This document shows, piece by piece, positions 33,022 through 42,580 of a DNA stretch of 64,000 nt. Origin of the DNA: Colicola sp016286205 (GTDB taxonomy: Bacteria; Bacteroidota; Bacteroidia; Bacteroidales; Paludibacteraceae); the NCBI GenBank assembly GCA_016286205.1, contig JAEESF010000003.1:62001-126000 (forward strand). Direction: 5' to 3'. How positions within the stretch are numbered: position 1 is the first letter of the stretch; each line of letters opens with the position of its first letter. A model generated the notes under the pieces. That model was not told the origin of the DNA, did no database searches, and saw only the letters and a program-made list of their open reading frames with translations. Made by a program: the position numbers and the translations under genes.

Positions 33022-34121
33022 TCTTGTTGAGCCTCTTGTTTGGCTTGTTCACGTTCTCTTCTGCGGCGTTCGTCAAACTGTTCCCAGTTGATTGTATCCA
33101 TTGTGTGACGATATTGTTTGGCCGCTTCTGCATGCCCGCCGTAGGTCGAAGAGAAAATATGGGTGTTGTTCAACGCAGGATTAGCGCACATGAACAGATA
33201 ATCTGTTTTGGGCGCATTCAGCACAATATCCATAGTTTCCGGAGCCGGACAGCGAATCGGGCCTGGAGGCAAACCCGGATATTTGTAGGTGTTGTATGGA
33301 TTGTCAATAGCCAAATGGCGATTCAGTATTCGCCGCAACTTAAAATCGCCCAACGCATATTTCACGGTCGGACAAGCTTGCAGCAACATGCCTTTGCGCA
33401 CGCGGTTGAGATACAGACTGGCAATAATCGGCAATTCGTTCGGATTATTGCTCTCGCCCTCTACGATGGAAGCCACAATGGCCACTTCGACAGGCGTCAA
33501 ACCGATAGAATCAGCTTTGCGGCGGCGTTCTTCATTCCAAAATACATTGTATTCGTATTGCATACGTGCGAATAGCTTGTCGGCAGTGGTATTCCATAGT
33601 ATCTGGTAGGTATTCGGTATGAACAGACAACGACTCGTCTCCCTGTTTAGACCAAATTGTGCCATATACTCGTTGCTATCTAGCAGTTGCAGCACGGTCA
33701 GACTGTCTATCATCAGGTGGCGTGTCACTTTGCCTGCCAGGTCTTCTCGTGTGCGAACGTAGTGATTCCATGTCACCAGAACAGGCGTTTGACGACCGTA
33801 TTTCAGGCGGTCTATCACTTCGCGGTCACCAAACTGCGGAGGAAAAACATAGTGACCCGGTTCCGGATTATTGAATACCAGAATTTTTTTGTGCAGATAA
33901 AAATCGTGCTTGCTACCAATGAAATAATCGCTATCCAGTAACGCCAACACAGAGTCGATGGTCGCACCGGGATAGATATTGTATGCATGCTCTTGGCCAT
34001 TACGCGAGCGGAAATTGCTGACTTGCAAGCGATAGTACTGTTCTAGAGCAAACGAACCAATCAGCAAAATCAGCACGCCTACAACGACCAGGACAGTTCG
34101 AATGATATAACGCTTTTTCAT
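33018..34121 (-). CDS. mltG: Endolytic murein transglycosylase
   Basis: Inner-membrane lytic transglycosylase that cuts nascent glycan strands and so sets their length. 367 aa: a transmembrane helix at about 7-25, a LysM-like region, then the YceG domain with catalytic Glu in IVASIVEGESNNPNE, followed by SLYLNRVRKGMLLQACPTV and the YKYPGLPPGPIRCPA motif, with SSTYGGHAEAAKQY at the end. It overlaps mutS and usp by 4 bp each. Confidence 0.95.
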   Translation of the reverse strand: MKKRYIIRTVLVVVGVLILLIGSFALEQYYRLQVSNFRSRNGQEHAYNIYPGATIDSVLALLDSDYFIGSKHDFYLHKKILVFNNPEPGHYVFPPQFGDREVIDRLKYGRQTPVLVTWNHYVRTREDLAGKVTRHLMIDSLTVLQLLDSNEYMAQFGLNRETSRCLFIPNTYQILWNTTADKLFARMQYEYNVFWNEERRRKADSIGLTPVEVAIVASIVEGESNNPNELPIIASLYLNRVRKGMLLQACPTVKYALGDFKLRRILNRHLAIDNPYNTYKYPGLPPGPIRCPAPETMDIVLNAPKTDYLFMCANPALNNTHIFSSTYGGHAEAAKQYRHTMDTINWEQFDERRRREREQAKQEAQQE

Positions 34122-36736
34122 TTTCCTACCAGTTTTTGTATTTCTGATAATTTATTGAGTGCCTCCAATGGGGTGAGACTGTTGATGTCTAGCGATTTAA
34201 CCTCGTCGCGAATCTGTTCCAATACAGGATCATCCAGTTGGAAGAAACTCAGTTGCATGCCTTCGCGCGTCTCGCCTATATGTTCCGTTGGCTTGGCTAT
34301 ACTGCCGTCTTTAGCGGCTTTTTCCAGGTCGGCCAATATCTGATTAGCGCGTTCCACAATGGAGTTTGGCATTCCGGCTAATTTAGCAACATGAATACCG
34401 AAGCTATGCTCGCTGCCACCACGTATCAGTTTGCGTAAGAAGATAATCTTGCCGTTCACTTCCTTCACCGATACATTGTAGTTGCGGATGCGCTCAAAGG
34501 TCTTCTCCATCTCATTCAGTTCGTGGTAATGGGTCGCAAAGAGCGTTTTCGCATGTCCACGGTTCTCGTGGATATATTCTACTATTGCCCATGCAATACT
34601 TATGCCATCGTACGTACTTGTTCCGCGTCCCAACTCGTCGAATAGCACCAAACTGCGTTCGCTTAGGTTGTTTAGAATAGAAGCCGCTTCGTTCATCTCT
34701 ACCATAAACGTTGATTCGCCTAGCGAGATATTGTCGCTTGCTCCCACACGCGTAAAGATCTTGTCCACCACGCCTATTTGTGCGCTCTCTGCGGGAACGA
34801 ACGAACCAATCTGTGCCAGCAATACTATCAGCGCTGTCTGACGGAGTAGGGCTGATTTACCGGCCATGTTTGGACCGGTAATGATGATGATTTGTTGCCC
34901 GTTGTTGTCTAGCAGCACATCGTTGGCAATATATTGCTCGCCGATAGGCATATTCTGTTCAATCACAGGGTGACGACCTTGGCGAATATCAATCACCAAA
35001 CTGTCATTTACATCTGGGCAAACATAATTGTTCTCCATGGCCACAGTGGCAAAGCCCAACAAACAATCCAGTTGTGCCAACACTTTGGCATCCAGTTGCA
35101 TCTGTGGAACCCATTCGCACAAGGCGAGCATCAGTTCCTGGTACAGACGATTCTCTATTATCTGGATTTTCTCTTCCGCGGTAGTGATTTTCTCCTCGTA
35201 TTGCTTCAGTTCTTCGGTGATGTATCGCTCTGCGTTGACTAGTGTCTGTTTGCGAATCCAGTTCTCCGGAACTTGTTCTTTGTAGGTGTTACGCACCTCC
35301 AGATAATAACCGAAGACATTGTTATAGCCTATCTTCAGACTCTGAATACCTGTCGCTTCTATCTCGCGTTGTTGTATCTGTAGCAGATATTCTTTGCCAT
35401 CCGATTGTATTGCACGCAGTTCGTCTAGTTCGGTATCCACGCCACGAGCGATGATGTTCGGTCGGCCTTGTGCCAATGGTGGATCAGGTGTTATCTCGCG
35501 CTCAATACGCATCCGCATCTCTGCGCATGTATCCAGTTGTTCGCCTAGCAGCGAGAGGTATGCATTGTCTTTCGCTTCTTCGCATACGCGCTTTATAGGC
35601 GCTACGGCGCGAAGAGCACGCCCCAGTTGCACCATCTCGCGCGGACCAATTCTGCCGGTCGATACTTTGCTGACAATGCGCTCCATATCTTCCACTTGCT
35701 GCAGGGCCTCGCGCAAAGTCTCGCGTGCTTCCGGATGACGGTAGAGATGTTCTACCACAGTCTGACGATTACGAATAGGACGCACTTCTTTCAGCGGGAA
35801 AGCCATCCATCGGTGCAGCATACGTCCGCCCATTGGTGTGATCGTGCGGTCTATCACGTCATACAGTGTCTTGCTGTCTTCTGTCTGACCACCTAGCAAT
35901 TCCAGGTTGCGAATGGTGAAACGGTCCAGCCACACATATTTGTCTTCCTCAATACGGCTCAAGTGCTGTATATGGCCTGTTTGCAGGTGTTGAGTCATAT
36001 CCAGGTACATCAATATTCCTCCTGCTGCAGTTACACCTGCTGGCATCTGCTCCAAACCAAAACCTTTGAGCGAACTGACTCCCCAGAGTTTCTGCAGACG
36101 TTCGCGAGCAGTGCTTTCTACCAGCATCCAGTCTTCCAACTCAAAGGTAAAGAAGCGGTTGCCAAATAGTTGTTCCATCTCAGCTTTACGGCCACGCAAC
36201 ATCAGCACTTCCTTGGGCGCAAAATTGGTCAATAGCTTGTCTATGTAGTCGCTCTCGCCTTGCCCGGCCACAAATTCTCCGGTCGAGATATCCAGGAATG
36301 CCACACCTATCACGTGCTTCTCAAAATGCAAGCATGCCACCCAGTTGTTCTCTTTCTGCGTGAGTGTGGTATCCGAATAACTAACGCCCGGCGTGACTAG
36401 TTCGGTCACTCCTCGCTTGACGAGTTTCTTCGTCATCTTCGGATCTTCCAGTTGGTCGCAAATAGCCACGCGCAAACCCGCCCTTACTAATTTCGGTAAA
36501 TAGGTGTCGAGGGCATGGAATGGAAAACCTGCCATCTCTGTTGCTTGCGAAGGACCACCCGCACCATTGCTGCGGTGAGTCAGCGTGATAGCTAGTATCT
36601 TACTCGCCTTGACTGCATCTTCCGCATACGTCTCGTAGAAGTCTCCACAACGGAACAATAGCATAGCATCAGGGTATTGCGCCTTAATGTCATAGAATTG
36701 CTTCATCATCGGTGTTACTTCTTCTGTCTTAGCCAT
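34118..36736 (-). CDS. mutS: DNA mismatch repair protein MutS
   Basis: Recognises mispairs and starts mismatch repair. 872 aa, full length. The mismatch-stacking Phe-x-Glu is at residues 33-35 (GDFYETY). Connector, lever and clamp regions follow; the C-terminal ATPase has Walker A GPNMAGKSALLRQ, Walker B LVLFDELGRGTSTYDG and ATHYHEL. The ORF begins 1 bp after the TonB receptor stop. No truncation is evident. Confidence 0.98.
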   Translation of the reverse strand: MAKTEEVTPMMKQFYDIKAQYPDAMLLFRCGDFYETYAEDAVKASKILAITLTHRSNGAGGPSQATEMAGFPFHALDTYLPKLVRAGLRVAICDQLEDPKMTKKLVKRGVTELVTPGVSYSDTTLTQKENNWVACLHFEKHVIGVAFLDISTGEFVAGQGESDYIDKLLTNFAPKEVLMLRGRKAEMEQLFGNRFFTFELEDWMLVESTARERLQKLWGVSSLKGFGLEQMPAGVTAAGGILMYLDMTQHLQTGHIQHLSRIEEDKYVWLDRFTIRNLELLGGQTEDSKTLYDVIDRTITPMGGRMLHRWMAFPLKEVRPIRNRQTVVEHLYRHPEARETLREALQQVEDMERIVSKVSTGRIGPREMVQLGRALRAVAPIKRVCEEAKDNAYLSLLGEQLDTCAEMRMRIEREITPDPPLAQGRPNIIARGVDTELDELRAIQSDGKEYLLQIQQREIEATGIQSLKIGYNNVFGYYLEVRNTYKEQVPENWIRKQTLVNAERYITEELKQYEEKITTAEEKIQIIENRLYQELMLALCEWVPQMQLDAKVLAQLDCLLGFATVAMENNYVCPDVNDSLVIDIRQGRHPVIEQNMPIGEQYIANDVLLDNNGQQIIIITGPNMAGKSALLRQTALIVLLAQIGSFVPAESAQIGVVDKIFTRVGASDNISLGESTFMVEMNEAASILNNLSERSLVLFDELGRGTSTYDGISIAWAIVEYIHENRGHAKTLFATHYHELNEMEKTFERIRNYNVSVKEVNGKIIFLRKLIRGGSEHSFGIHVAKLAGMPNSIVERANQILADLEKAAKDGSIAKPTEHIGETREGMQLSFFQLDDPVLEQIRDEVKSLDINSLTPLEALNKLSEIQKLVGK

Positions 36737-36737
36737 A

Positions 36738-39227
36738 TTATCTCAAATCAATTGTTATTTTCAAATTATATCTTCTGCCAGTCAGATAGTTCGGACTTGC
36801 CCATTGTTGACCATAGGCATCTGCTACCCAGAAATAGGAATTGACATTGTTCCAGCCAACCAGGTTGAATACTTCAAATTGAATTGCCCATTGCTTCACA
36901 TGCTTTGCACTCGGCGCACGCATAAATTTCGAGGTTTTTTCGTTGAACAAGTACGTCGCACCTATATCAATTCTTTTGTATGTCGGCATACGTCCCCACG
37001 CTTGATTGTTACGTGGAGCATAGTATGGCATGCCCTCAGAGAATAGCATCTTTAGGTGGAATTTCAGTTGGGGAAGTTGGGGTATGTAGTCTTGGAACAG
37101 CATAGAGAACGAGTAACGTTGCTCTTGCGGCGAAGGAATCCAGTTGGTGGTCCCGTTCATCCTCTGCCGAGCAGTCATCGTGGAGAAGGATATCCAACTG
37201 TCGGCTCCGGGAACCAGTTCTCCGTATAGTTTCAGGTCCAGTCCTGCTGCATAACCTTCCGAGTCATTTTGTCCCGAATAACGCACGCGCACATTGTCCA
37301 CCGTGTAGCTCTCCATTCTGTCGATATACTTGTAGTATGCCTCTGCAGTCAACTTGAATGGTCTTCCCCAAGCACGGAAATAATAGTCTCCGCCAAGTAC
37401 TACATGAACCGAACGTTGGGCTTTCAGGTTTGGATTCAGACTGATGCGCGTAACGCCATCGTTACCTGTGATGGTATCGCGCAGCTCCTTGTAGAACGGG
37501 GCCTGATAATACAGACCGGTAGCCAAACGGAAGCAGAAATCGCGTTTCCATCCCGGCTGCCATTCCACACTGGCACGAGGCGATGGCAGTACTTCGTTGT
37601 TCCAACTCCACCATTGCAGACGTCCGCCTACTGTCAGTATCCACTGGCCGGATGATGTGCTCCACCTGTGCATGTTCTGCAGGTAGGCCTGCACGCGCAC
37701 CGAGCGCATGGTTGTATCACCTCGCATCGCGTAGTACAGTTCCATCGAACTGCCATCGTTTGGCATCGAATAGCCTGCTGAATCACGCCATTCCCATTCG
37801 CTGATGCGGTCGGTGATAAACTCCGCTTGGCCGCTCACACCCCACGAGAGGGTGTTCTGTCCGCGTGTCCATGCACCGTGATGGGCTAGGGTAGCTACGC
37901 CTGCCTCCAGACTGTTACGTGCATGTTGATGGAATATGCCTGTGCCGAGTACTTCTGTCTGACCAGACATCGGATCGATCTCTTCTGTGTGTATGTTGCC
38001 CGGAGTAGATCCATCGGTTGAGCCATTGGACAGCACATACTGACCGGTTATGTCGAAGTTCTCACGCTCGTTGGTGTAGAAGCCGCTAGCATCAAAACCT
38101 ATTTTCACTTCCTCGCTCACTTGTCCTTCTGCGCTGAGCGCTCCAAAGGCAGTCAGGAATCGGTCTTTCTCTTGCCCTTCGTAATAGATGCTCAGGTGCT
38201 TAGCCGACTGCCCACCAAACGATTCACTCATGCTGTCCGGTTGGAAACGGTAGTCGTTCATGCTCGCATTACCTAGGAACGACATCCTCCATGGACTATA
38301 ACCTTTAGCCTTTAACCTCTCGCCTTTGCCTATATTCCACGTGATATACGTCTGATAATCTAGGTAGGTCGGCTGATAATTGCCCGATGTGGCTAGTCCG
38401 CCTAGCATATATTTGCTCGTCTTGTATCGTATGCCGTGCATCTGGCTGTAGGTGCTGTCTCCGTGACCGATGTATAGTTGCGCACCTAGCAGACTGGCGC
38501 TGATACTGGCTTCGAAGGCTTGCGGACGCTTGTATGTGATGTCCAGTACCGATGACATCTTGTCGCCATACTGCGCTCCGTAACCGCCTGCCGAGAAGCT
38601 CACGTTGTCCACCATCTCCGGATTGACAAAACTCAGTCCCTCTTGCTGACCGCTACGGATAAGCAATGGGCGATGTACCTCTATGCCGTTCACATATACT
38701 GAGTTCTCGTCGAATGAACCGCCGCGCACATTGTATTGGCTACTCAGTTCGTTGGTCTGACTCACGCCGGCAAAGGTGATCAGCAGGCTCTCTATGCTTC
38801 CGCCTGTAGCGTCGGGCATCACACGTGTCGTCGTAGCATCTATCTGATCCATCGTGCCTTGCGTATGCTTAATGCCTCGCACTTCTATCTCGGTCAGCAG
38901 TTGTTCGTCGGTCAGCAGTTGGACATTGATGTTCAGCACCTCGTGCAGGTCAATGATGCGTTGCTGCACAGTCGTGTAACCCACCATCGAGAAGTTCAGC
39001 ACTACGGTGTCGGCTTCGTCCAGCATCAGTTCGTAGTAGCCGTTCTTGTTCGTGGCCGTACCTATAGGCCTATCGGTGTTCAGCACTGCTACGTTCGCCA
39101 GCTCTATGCCTATATTGTCTTGGTCCACTACGTAACCGTACACGCGCACTCCGCGCGCGTACGCCACACTCGGAACCATCAATATGGCGCAAACCATCAG
39201 AACTAATATGTGCTGCAGCCGCTGCAT
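36738..39227 (-). CDS. TonB-dependent outer-membrane receptor
   Basis: 829 aa. Signal peptide to about 24, a carboxypeptidase-regulatory-like domain (GYVVDQDNIGIELANVAVLN, about 28-110), a plug domain (about 115-240) with TFAGVSQTNELSSQYNVRGG and YGAQYGDKMSSVLDI, and a 22-strand barrel to the end. It imports an unknown substrate with TonB energy; no SusD partner is adjacent, so a metal or vitamin chelate is as likely as a glycan. A heptamer micro-array encodes the GERLKAKGYS stretch near 38300. 35 bp after engB and 1 bp before mutS. Confidence 0.9.
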   Translation of the reverse strand: MQRLQHILVLMVCAILMVPSVAYARGVRVYGYVVDQDNIGIELANVAVLNTDRPIGTATNKNGYYELMLDEADTVVLNFSMVGYTTVQQRIIDLHEVLNINVQLLTDEQLLTEIEVRGIKHTQGTMDQIDATTTRVMPDATGGSIESLLITFAGVSQTNELSSQYNVRGGSFDENSVYVNGIEVHRPLLIRSGQQEGLSFVNPEMVDNVSFSAGGYGAQYGDKMSSVLDITYKRPQAFEASISASLLGAQLYIGHGDSTYSQMHGIRYKTSKYMLGGLATSGNYQPTYLDYQTYITWNIGKGERLKAKGYSPWRMSFLGNASMNDYRFQPDSMSESFGGQSAKHLSIYYEGQEKDRFLTAFGALSAEGQVSEEVKIGFDASGFYTNERENFDITGQYVLSNGSTDGSTPGNIHTEEIDPMSGQTEVLGTGIFHQHARNSLEAGVATLAHHGAWTRGQNTLSWGVSGQAEFITDRISEWEWRDSAGYSMPNDGSSMELYYAMRGDTTMRSVRVQAYLQNMHRWSTSSGQWILTVGGRLQWWSWNNEVLPSPRASVEWQPGWKRDFCFRLATGLYYQAPFYKELRDTITGNDGVTRISLNPNLKAQRSVHVVLGGDYYFRAWGRPFKLTAEAYYKYIDRMESYTVDNVRVRYSGQNDSEGYAAGLDLKLYGELVPGADSWISFSTMTARQRMNGTTNWIPSPQEQRYSFSMLFQDYIPQLPQLKFHLKMLFSEGMPYYAPRNNQAWGRMPTYKRIDIGATYLFNEKTSKFMRAPSAKHVKQWAIQFEVFNLVGWNNVNSYFWVADAYGQQWASPNYLTGRRYNLKITIDLR
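38300..38327. repeat. In-gene micro-array, 4 x 7 bp, in the TonB receptor
   Basis: Plus strand aaccttt, agccttt, aacctct, cgccttt. It encodes Lys/Gly-rich residues (GERLKAKG) in what should be an extracellular loop of the barrel. Confidence 0.55.
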
Positions 39228-39262
39228 TCTTATTATTTAACTTTCATCTCTCCACTTTCCAC

Positions 39263-39892
39263 TTAAAGCGAAGCGTTTATCCCCTCTATATACTCCGTCA
39301 ACTCATCTCCGCCCAGACCTGTCTCTGACGATGTCACGAACACGGGCGGCAACTCTTCCCATTCTTCCAGCAAGCGGTTCTTATATGCCGTCACATTCTC
39401 TTTCAGACGCACTTTCCCTAGTTTGTCCCCTTTGGTAAACACGATGGCAAAAGGAACGCCGTTCTCGCCCAACCAGGCTATGAATTCCAGGTCTATTTTC
39501 TGTGCCTCATGCCGACAATCTATCAGTACGAACAGGCATACCAGTTGTTCTCGCAGCAGACAGTATCGTTCTATCATGCGTCGCAGTGCCTCACGTTGTT
39601 TCTGGCCCGCTTGAGCATAACCGTAACCCGGTAAATCCACTAAGTGCCATTCCTGACTTCTCTCATTCACTAATTCCCTCACTCCTTCACTCTTTACCAG
39701 AAAGTGATTTATCAGCAGCGTCTTACCGGGCTTCTGACTCGTCTTCGCTAGCTTCGGGCTATGGCATAGCATGTTTATCAGACTCGACTTGCCTACGTTG
39801 CTACGTCCTATGAACGCATACTCCGGAAGCTGCGATTTCGGGCAGTCCTTCACATCCGGACTCGAGATGATATATGTCGCGCTTTTAATCAT
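39263..39892 (-). CDS. engB: Ribosome biogenesis GTPase EngB/YsxC
   Basis: Essential GTPase for 50S assembly. 209 aa: G1 GRSNVGKSSLINML, G3 VDLPGYGYA, G4 FTKGDKL, and G5 near VTSSETG. Between HFLV and the WHLVDLPGYG strand there is an insert KSEGVRELVNERSQE, where relatives have only a few residues; it comes from the octamer array 39659..39690. The loop is on the surface near switch I, so function may survive. 3 bp after cstA. Confidence 0.96.
   Translation of the reverse strand: MIKSATYIISSPDVKDCPKSQLPEYAFIGRSNVGKSSLINMLCHSPKLAKTSQKPGKTLLINHFLVKSEGVRELVNERSQEWHLVDLPGYGYAQAGQKQREALRRMIERYCLLREQLVCLFVLIDCRHEAQKIDLEFIAWLGENGVPFAIVFTKGDKLGKVRLKENVTAYKNRLLEEWEELPPVFVTSSETGLGGDELTEYIEGINASL
39659..39690. 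repeat. In-gene micro-array, 4 x 8 bp, in engB
   Basis: Plus strand tctctcat, tcactaat, tccctcac, tccttcac. It encodes the extra residues SEGVRELVNER in EngB. Confidence 0.55.
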
Positions 39893-39895
39893 TAC

Positions 39896-41407
39896 TCAAC
39901 CTTTTTTAGCCTTTTTGGCCCAATTAAGGAAACCGAAGAAGCACCCGATAGTTACCAGGCCGGCTATCAGATAACCCAGCCAACGCTTGTCAGGGCTGAT
40001 ATTTAGCCCCTCTGGGGCTATCAATATATAACTGCTGCACACCATCGTCATAAATAACGTCGGTATCAGGGCTATCAAGTAGCCAAAACGATATCTCTTG
40101 CCTCTCGTCTCCAGCCCTTGCTTGAAAAGCCATATAGTTCCTGCCCACAGCGTGAAGCATGCCAGCGTCTGATTAGTCCACGCAAAATAGCGCCATACGA
40201 TGTTGAAGTCCACGAACACCATACCAAACACGCATAGAAATAGCGGAATTGCAATCGCCAGACGCCGTGGTATAGGTCGCTGATCCCAGTCCAAGAAATC
40301 TGCTACTATCAGTCGAGCACTCCTCAGTGCCGTGTCACCACTCGTGATAGGCGCCGCTATCACACCCACGATGGCCAATATCCCACCTACGGTCCCCAAC
40401 CAACTGCGGCTGACGCGGTCAATCACTAGAGCCGCGATATTCGCTCCCGGATGCTCGGCCGCAAACGCTTGCAAACCGTCTATACCGTATAGTCCGTTCT
40501 CCGGATCTGCAAAGAAGGTACCCGCTGCAGCTGCCCATATCAGCGCCAGAATACCTTCGGCTACCATCGCGCCATAGAAGATCCAGCGACCCTGACGTTC
40601 ATTCGTCACGCAGCGCGCCATGATGGGACTTTGGGTCCCGTGGAACCCCGATATAGCACCGCAGGCTATGCTCACGAACATCATTGGGAATAGCGGCAAA
40701 CCGTTCGTCTGTCGGTTCTGTAGTCCGTCTGTCAGTTCCGGCATTTCGTTACTATGCCAACCCAGCATCACGACCATAATTCCCAACCCCATGAACAGCA
40801 ATATGGCGCCAAAGATAGGGTAGAATCGGCCTATCAACTTATCTACCGGCAGCACTGTGGCCAGGGCGTAATAACCGAAGATAATCAGTACCCATGCGAT
40901 GGGAATAGAGGAAAGTCCAAGGTGGATAGTCGGTAGTGGTGCCAATCCTTGCAGCAGCGTAGCCGGACCACTCAGAAAAGTCGTTGTCAGCAGTATCAGC
41001 AGCACCATCGTCAGCAGGCGGATAAACATCTTCAGTCCTGTCCCTTTACCCAACTCGTCACCAATGATATTCGGCAGCGACACACCGCCTTTGCGAATCG
41101 ACAGCATGCCACTCAGATAGTCATGTACGCCTCCAGCAAAGATAGTACCGAACACAATCCACAGAAAGGCTGCCGGACCATAGAAGATACCCATTATCGC
41201 ACCAAAGATAGGGCCCAAACCGGCGATGTTAAGAAATTGCACAAGGAATATGCGCCACGGTGCCATAGGCACAAAATCCACACCATCGGTCTTGGTCAAC
41301 GCAGGAGTCTGCCGCTCAGGCTCTATTCCGAATATCTTCTCCACCAGCACGCCATAGGTAAAGAAACCCACGACCAACACTATCAATGCAATAATAAACG
41401 TTATCAT
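39896..41407 (-). CDS. cstA: Carbon starvation protein CstA family transporter
   Basis: 503-aa inner-membrane protein with about 13-15 hydrophobic segments. The N-terminal VDFVPMAPWRIFLVQFLNIA, PIFGAIMGIFYGPAAFLWIV and GGVHDYLSGMLSIRKGG are the conserved CstA blocks; family members take up peptides or pyruvate. It is shorter than the about 700-aa E. coli CstA but typical of the compact Bacteroidetes form. First gene of the six-gene operon to usp; promoter 41474..41505. Confidence 0.92.
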   Translation of the reverse strand: MITFIIALIVLVVGFFTYGVLVEKIFGIEPERQTPALTKTDGVDFVPMAPWRIFLVQFLNIAGLGPIFGAIMGIFYGPAAFLWIVFGTIFAGGVHDYLSGMLSIRKGGVSLPNIIGDELGKGTGLKMFIRLLTMVLLILLTTTFLSGPATLLQGLAPLPTIHLGLSSIPIAWVLIIFGYYALATVLPVDKLIGRFYPIFGAILLFMGLGIMVVMLGWHSNEMPELTDGLQNRQTNGLPLFPMMFVSIACGAISGFHGTQSPIMARCVTNERQGRWIFYGAMVAEGILALIWAAAAGTFFADPENGLYGIDGLQAFAAEHPGANIAALVIDRVSRSWLGTVGGILAIVGVIAAPITSGDTALRSARLIVADFLDWDQRPIPRRLAIAIPLFLCVFGMVFVDFNIVWRYFAWTNQTLACFTLWAGTIWLFKQGLETRGKRYRFGYLIALIPTLFMTMVCSSYILIAPEGLNISPDKRWLGYLIAGLVTIGCFFGFLNWAKKAKKG

Positions 41408-41473
41408 AACTTGCTTCCTAACTCTATTTGTTCTTTTGTTTGTTCGCTTTCTTGCTCACAAACTTTGCGGCTG

Positions 41474-41505
41474 CAAAGTTACAACAAATTTTGCATATAT
41501 GCAAA
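41474..41505 (-). promoter_or_regulatory. Promoter of the cstA operon
   Basis: Minus strand TTTGCATATATGCAAA (TTTG 41502..41505; a perfect palindrome), 20 bp, then TAACTTTG (41474..41481). Leader about 63 nt. Confidence 0.87.
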
Positions 41506-41542
41506 TTTGTATGCCATTTTTTTTCGTCTTACACACCCTGCA

Positions 41543-41597
41543 ACCTACCTGTTAGTTACCTGCTGCCTATCTCTATCCTCTGTTTATCCTTCGTTCC
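41543..41597. repeat. Degenerate 11-bp array, five units
   Basis: Plus strand acctacctgtt, agttacctgct, gcctatctcta, tcctctgttta, tccttcgttcc. Period 11 holds for the CCT at positions 2-4 in four of five units. Weaker than the GAGAC and GTGCG arrays. It lies between the cstA promoter and the tRNA-Val terminator. Confidence 0.45.
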
Positions 41598-41647
41598 AAC
41601 CACATGGGAATATAGACCGGTCTTGCGGAGAGAAGGCCGTAACGCAC

Positions 41648-41676
41648 AAAAAAAAGAGAGGTTTCATCCTCTCTTT
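41648..41676 (-). terminator. Terminator of tRNA-Val
   Basis: 9-bp perfect stem AAAGAGAGG/CCTCTCTTT with a 6-nt loop, running into a T tract on the minus strand. Confidence 0.9.
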
Positions 41677-41679
41677 GTG

Positions 41680-41751
41680 GGCGTTTACGGATTCGAACCG
41701 CAGACCCTCTGCTTGTAAGGCAGATGCTCTAAACCAGCTGAGCTAAACGCC
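41680..41751 (-). tRNA. tRNA-Val(TAC)
   Basis: Minus-strand cloverleaf: acceptor GGCGTTT/AAACGCC, D arm GCTC/GAGC, anticodon stem TCTGC/GCAGA with loop CTTACAA (anticodon TAC), T arm TGCGG/CCGTA with TTCGAAT. CCA is not encoded. Terminator follows at once; promoter 41772..41803. Confidence 0.97.
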
Positions 41752-41771
41752 CTCTTTCTCAAAAGCGGGTG

Positions 41772-41803
41772 CAAAAGTACTGCTTTTTTTTGACATGTGC
41801 AAA
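41772..41803 (-). promoter_or_regulatory. Promoter of tRNA-Val
   Basis: Minus strand TTTGCACATGTC (TTTG 41800..41803), 20 bp, then TACTTTTG (41772..41779), about 20 bp before the tRNA. Confidence 0.87.
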
Positions 41804-41821
41804 TTTTATTGCATTTTTTTG

Positions 41822-42544
41822 TTATTTTTTTTGAAAAAAGTAACCCAACATGCGAAAATTATACCATTTCTGGTCCTCATAGCGACTGAAAATGGCATAA
41901 CAGAGGGTTGAGATAGTAATTCCGATAACGATACCTCCCAGCACATCTGCTGCGAAATGTTGGCTTAGATAGATGCGACTGTAACCACCCAAAGCAGCAA
42001 GCAGGAACAAGAGTATTTGCAGCAATCCTATCACAATGATAGAACCGGTTTCTATACGATTGACTGGCTCGTTACCTTTCTTCCGTGACCGATTGCTAAT
42101 ACTAGTCGTCAAGCAGATAGACAGCACAAAGAACAAAGCAAAGAAGGATGTGGTATGTCCGCTAGGAAACGAAAGCCACTGATTAACACGCACGCCTTCA
42201 GCCAATGGCAATTGAATGTCCGGCATATTGACTGCAAACCAGGTAATGGGTCTGGGTGCTTGTACTATGTGCTTGACAATCTGCGTGGTAAGTTCTGAAC
42301 AAGCGATACAGGTGGCAGCCATAGCAGCATTACCAGCACGGCTAAGAAGCAGAATCAGCACGCAGATAACATACGGTGCCCATTCGGCTATATGGGTATA
42401 GTACCTATAGAATATATCGCGCGCAGGCGTATGGCGGTTACATAGCAACAGGTGCAATTCGCCTTTCGGAATAAAGCAAAGCGCCAAGCCTAATGCTACA
42501 ATGAGCATTAGACTTAGCGTTAGAAACACACTATTGCTATGCAA
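41822..42544 (-). CDS. PAP2-family membrane phosphatase
   Basis: 240 aa with about five to six membrane helices. The three PAP2 motifs are present: KHIVQAPRP, FPSGHTTSF and GGYSRIYLSQHFAADVLGG (catalytic His residues in the second and third). Likely a lipid phosphatase for undecaprenyl pyrophosphate, phosphatidic acid or lipid A. A hydrophilic loop (about 145-160) precedes the last helices. It lies 36 bp after the IgGFc-like gene 42581..45361. Confidence 0.92.
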   Translation of the reverse strand: MHSNSVFLTLSLMLIVALGLALCFIPKGELHLLLCNRHTPARDIFYRYYTHIAEWAPYVICVLILLLSRAGNAAMAATCIACSELTTQIVKHIVQAPRPITWFAVNMPDIQLPLAEGVRVNQWLSFPSGHTTSFFALFFVLSICLTTSISNRSRKKGNEPVNRIETGSIIVIGLLQILLFLLAALGGYSRIYLSQHFAADVLGGIVIGITISTLCYAIFSRYEDQKWYNFRMLGYFFQKK

Positions 42545-42580
42545 TAGACGGGATATGTTCGATTTCTGAGCGATAAGCGT

